Of a stretch of DNA of 33,274 nucleotides, positions 33,211-33,274 are shown piece by piece. The position numbers and the translations under genes are program-made. The stretch covers positions 86,860 through 120,133 of the forward strand of contig JAJRRW010000068.1 of assembly GCA_024279115.1 (NCBI GenBank), in the 5' to 3' direction. The notes under the pieces were generated by a model. The model was not told the origin of the DNA and made no database searches. It saw only the letters and a list, made by a program, of their open reading frames with translations. The DNA comes from Alphaproteobacteria bacterium. Its GTDB lineage: Bacteria > Pseudomonadota > Alphaproteobacteria > Rhizobiales > JAKIUO01. Position 1 is the stretch's first letter; every line of letters begins with the position of its first letter.

Positions 33211-33274
33211 TTAACCAATGGCGGCCGAAGATTCCCGAAGTTCGTGCGAGGCCGCCTCAATCTGTCCGGTACTG
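33211..33274 (-). CDS. Possible C-terminal end of a converging gene (partial)
   Basis: On the minus strand the window edge reads 20 codons (STGQIEAASHELRESSAAIG) and then TAA. The segment is helical with a heptad-like spacing of hydrophobic residues, like a coiled-coil tail. It is too short to identify. The frame could be accidental. Confidence 0.3.
   Translation of the reverse strand, partial: STGQIEAASHELRESSAAIG

Overview
The window reads as a chromosomal segment of an alphaproteobacterium. The main reason is the + strand gene order miaB-phoH-ybeY-corC-lnt-XRE regulator-metK-trmB-rimP-nusA-ylxR-infB-rbfA-truB-rpsO-pnp, a long arrangement typical of that class. The fused YlxR/L7Ae-like protein and the XRE regulator in front of metK fit the same placement. 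I cannot name the genus. There are no rRNA or tRNA genes, CRISPR arrays, insertion sequences or phage genes.

Layout. (1) 1-2100: a DsbB-like thiol oxidoreductase, a small unknown protein, two terminator hairpins, a gene-free stretch with several strong hairpins, and on the minus strand a secreted cysteine-containing protein built from two tandem repeats. (2) 2337-7330, minus strand: the glycine cleavage genes gcvT-gcvH-gcvPA-gcvPB (P-protein split in two), preceded by a promoter and a tandem glycine riboswitch. (3) 7343-12855, minus strand: a complete rnfABCDGE-rnfH operon with a good sigma70-like promoter. It encodes a membrane ion-pumping ferredoxin:NAD+ oxidoreductase. (4) 13073-32021, plus strand: tRNA modification and ribosome maturation genes (miaB, phoH, ybeY), envelope genes (corC, lnt), metK with its XRE neighbour, trmB, then the nusA-infB translation/transcription operon ending in rpsO-pnp and a strong terminator. 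(5) 32022-33274: a palindromic repeat, a TauE/SafE-type permease whose natural start is interrupted by a stop codon, and the tail of a possible converging gene.

How the genes work together: the Gcv enzymes split glycine into CO2, ammonia, methylene-THF and NADH, and the riboswitch turns them on when glycine is abundant. Rnf exchanges electrons between NADH and ferredoxin using the membrane ion gradient. The + strand block supplies S-adenosylmethionine (MetK), uses it for tRNA modification (MiaB, TrmB), matures and starts ribosomes (RimP, RbfA, YbeY, IF2), and processes RNA (PNPase, YbeY).

Most unusual points: RnfB lacks one of the cysteines of its second ferredoxin motif. ylxR has no canonical start codon near its ribosome binding site and appears to begin at ATT. 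The TauE-like gene has ATG-CTC-ACC-TAA just before its first membrane helix. The second glycine aptamer carries a long insertion. Two families of palindromic intergenic repeats, two copies each, sit inside otherwise conserved operons. Nothing here looks like a wholly new multi-gene system; the novelty is in these local departures.
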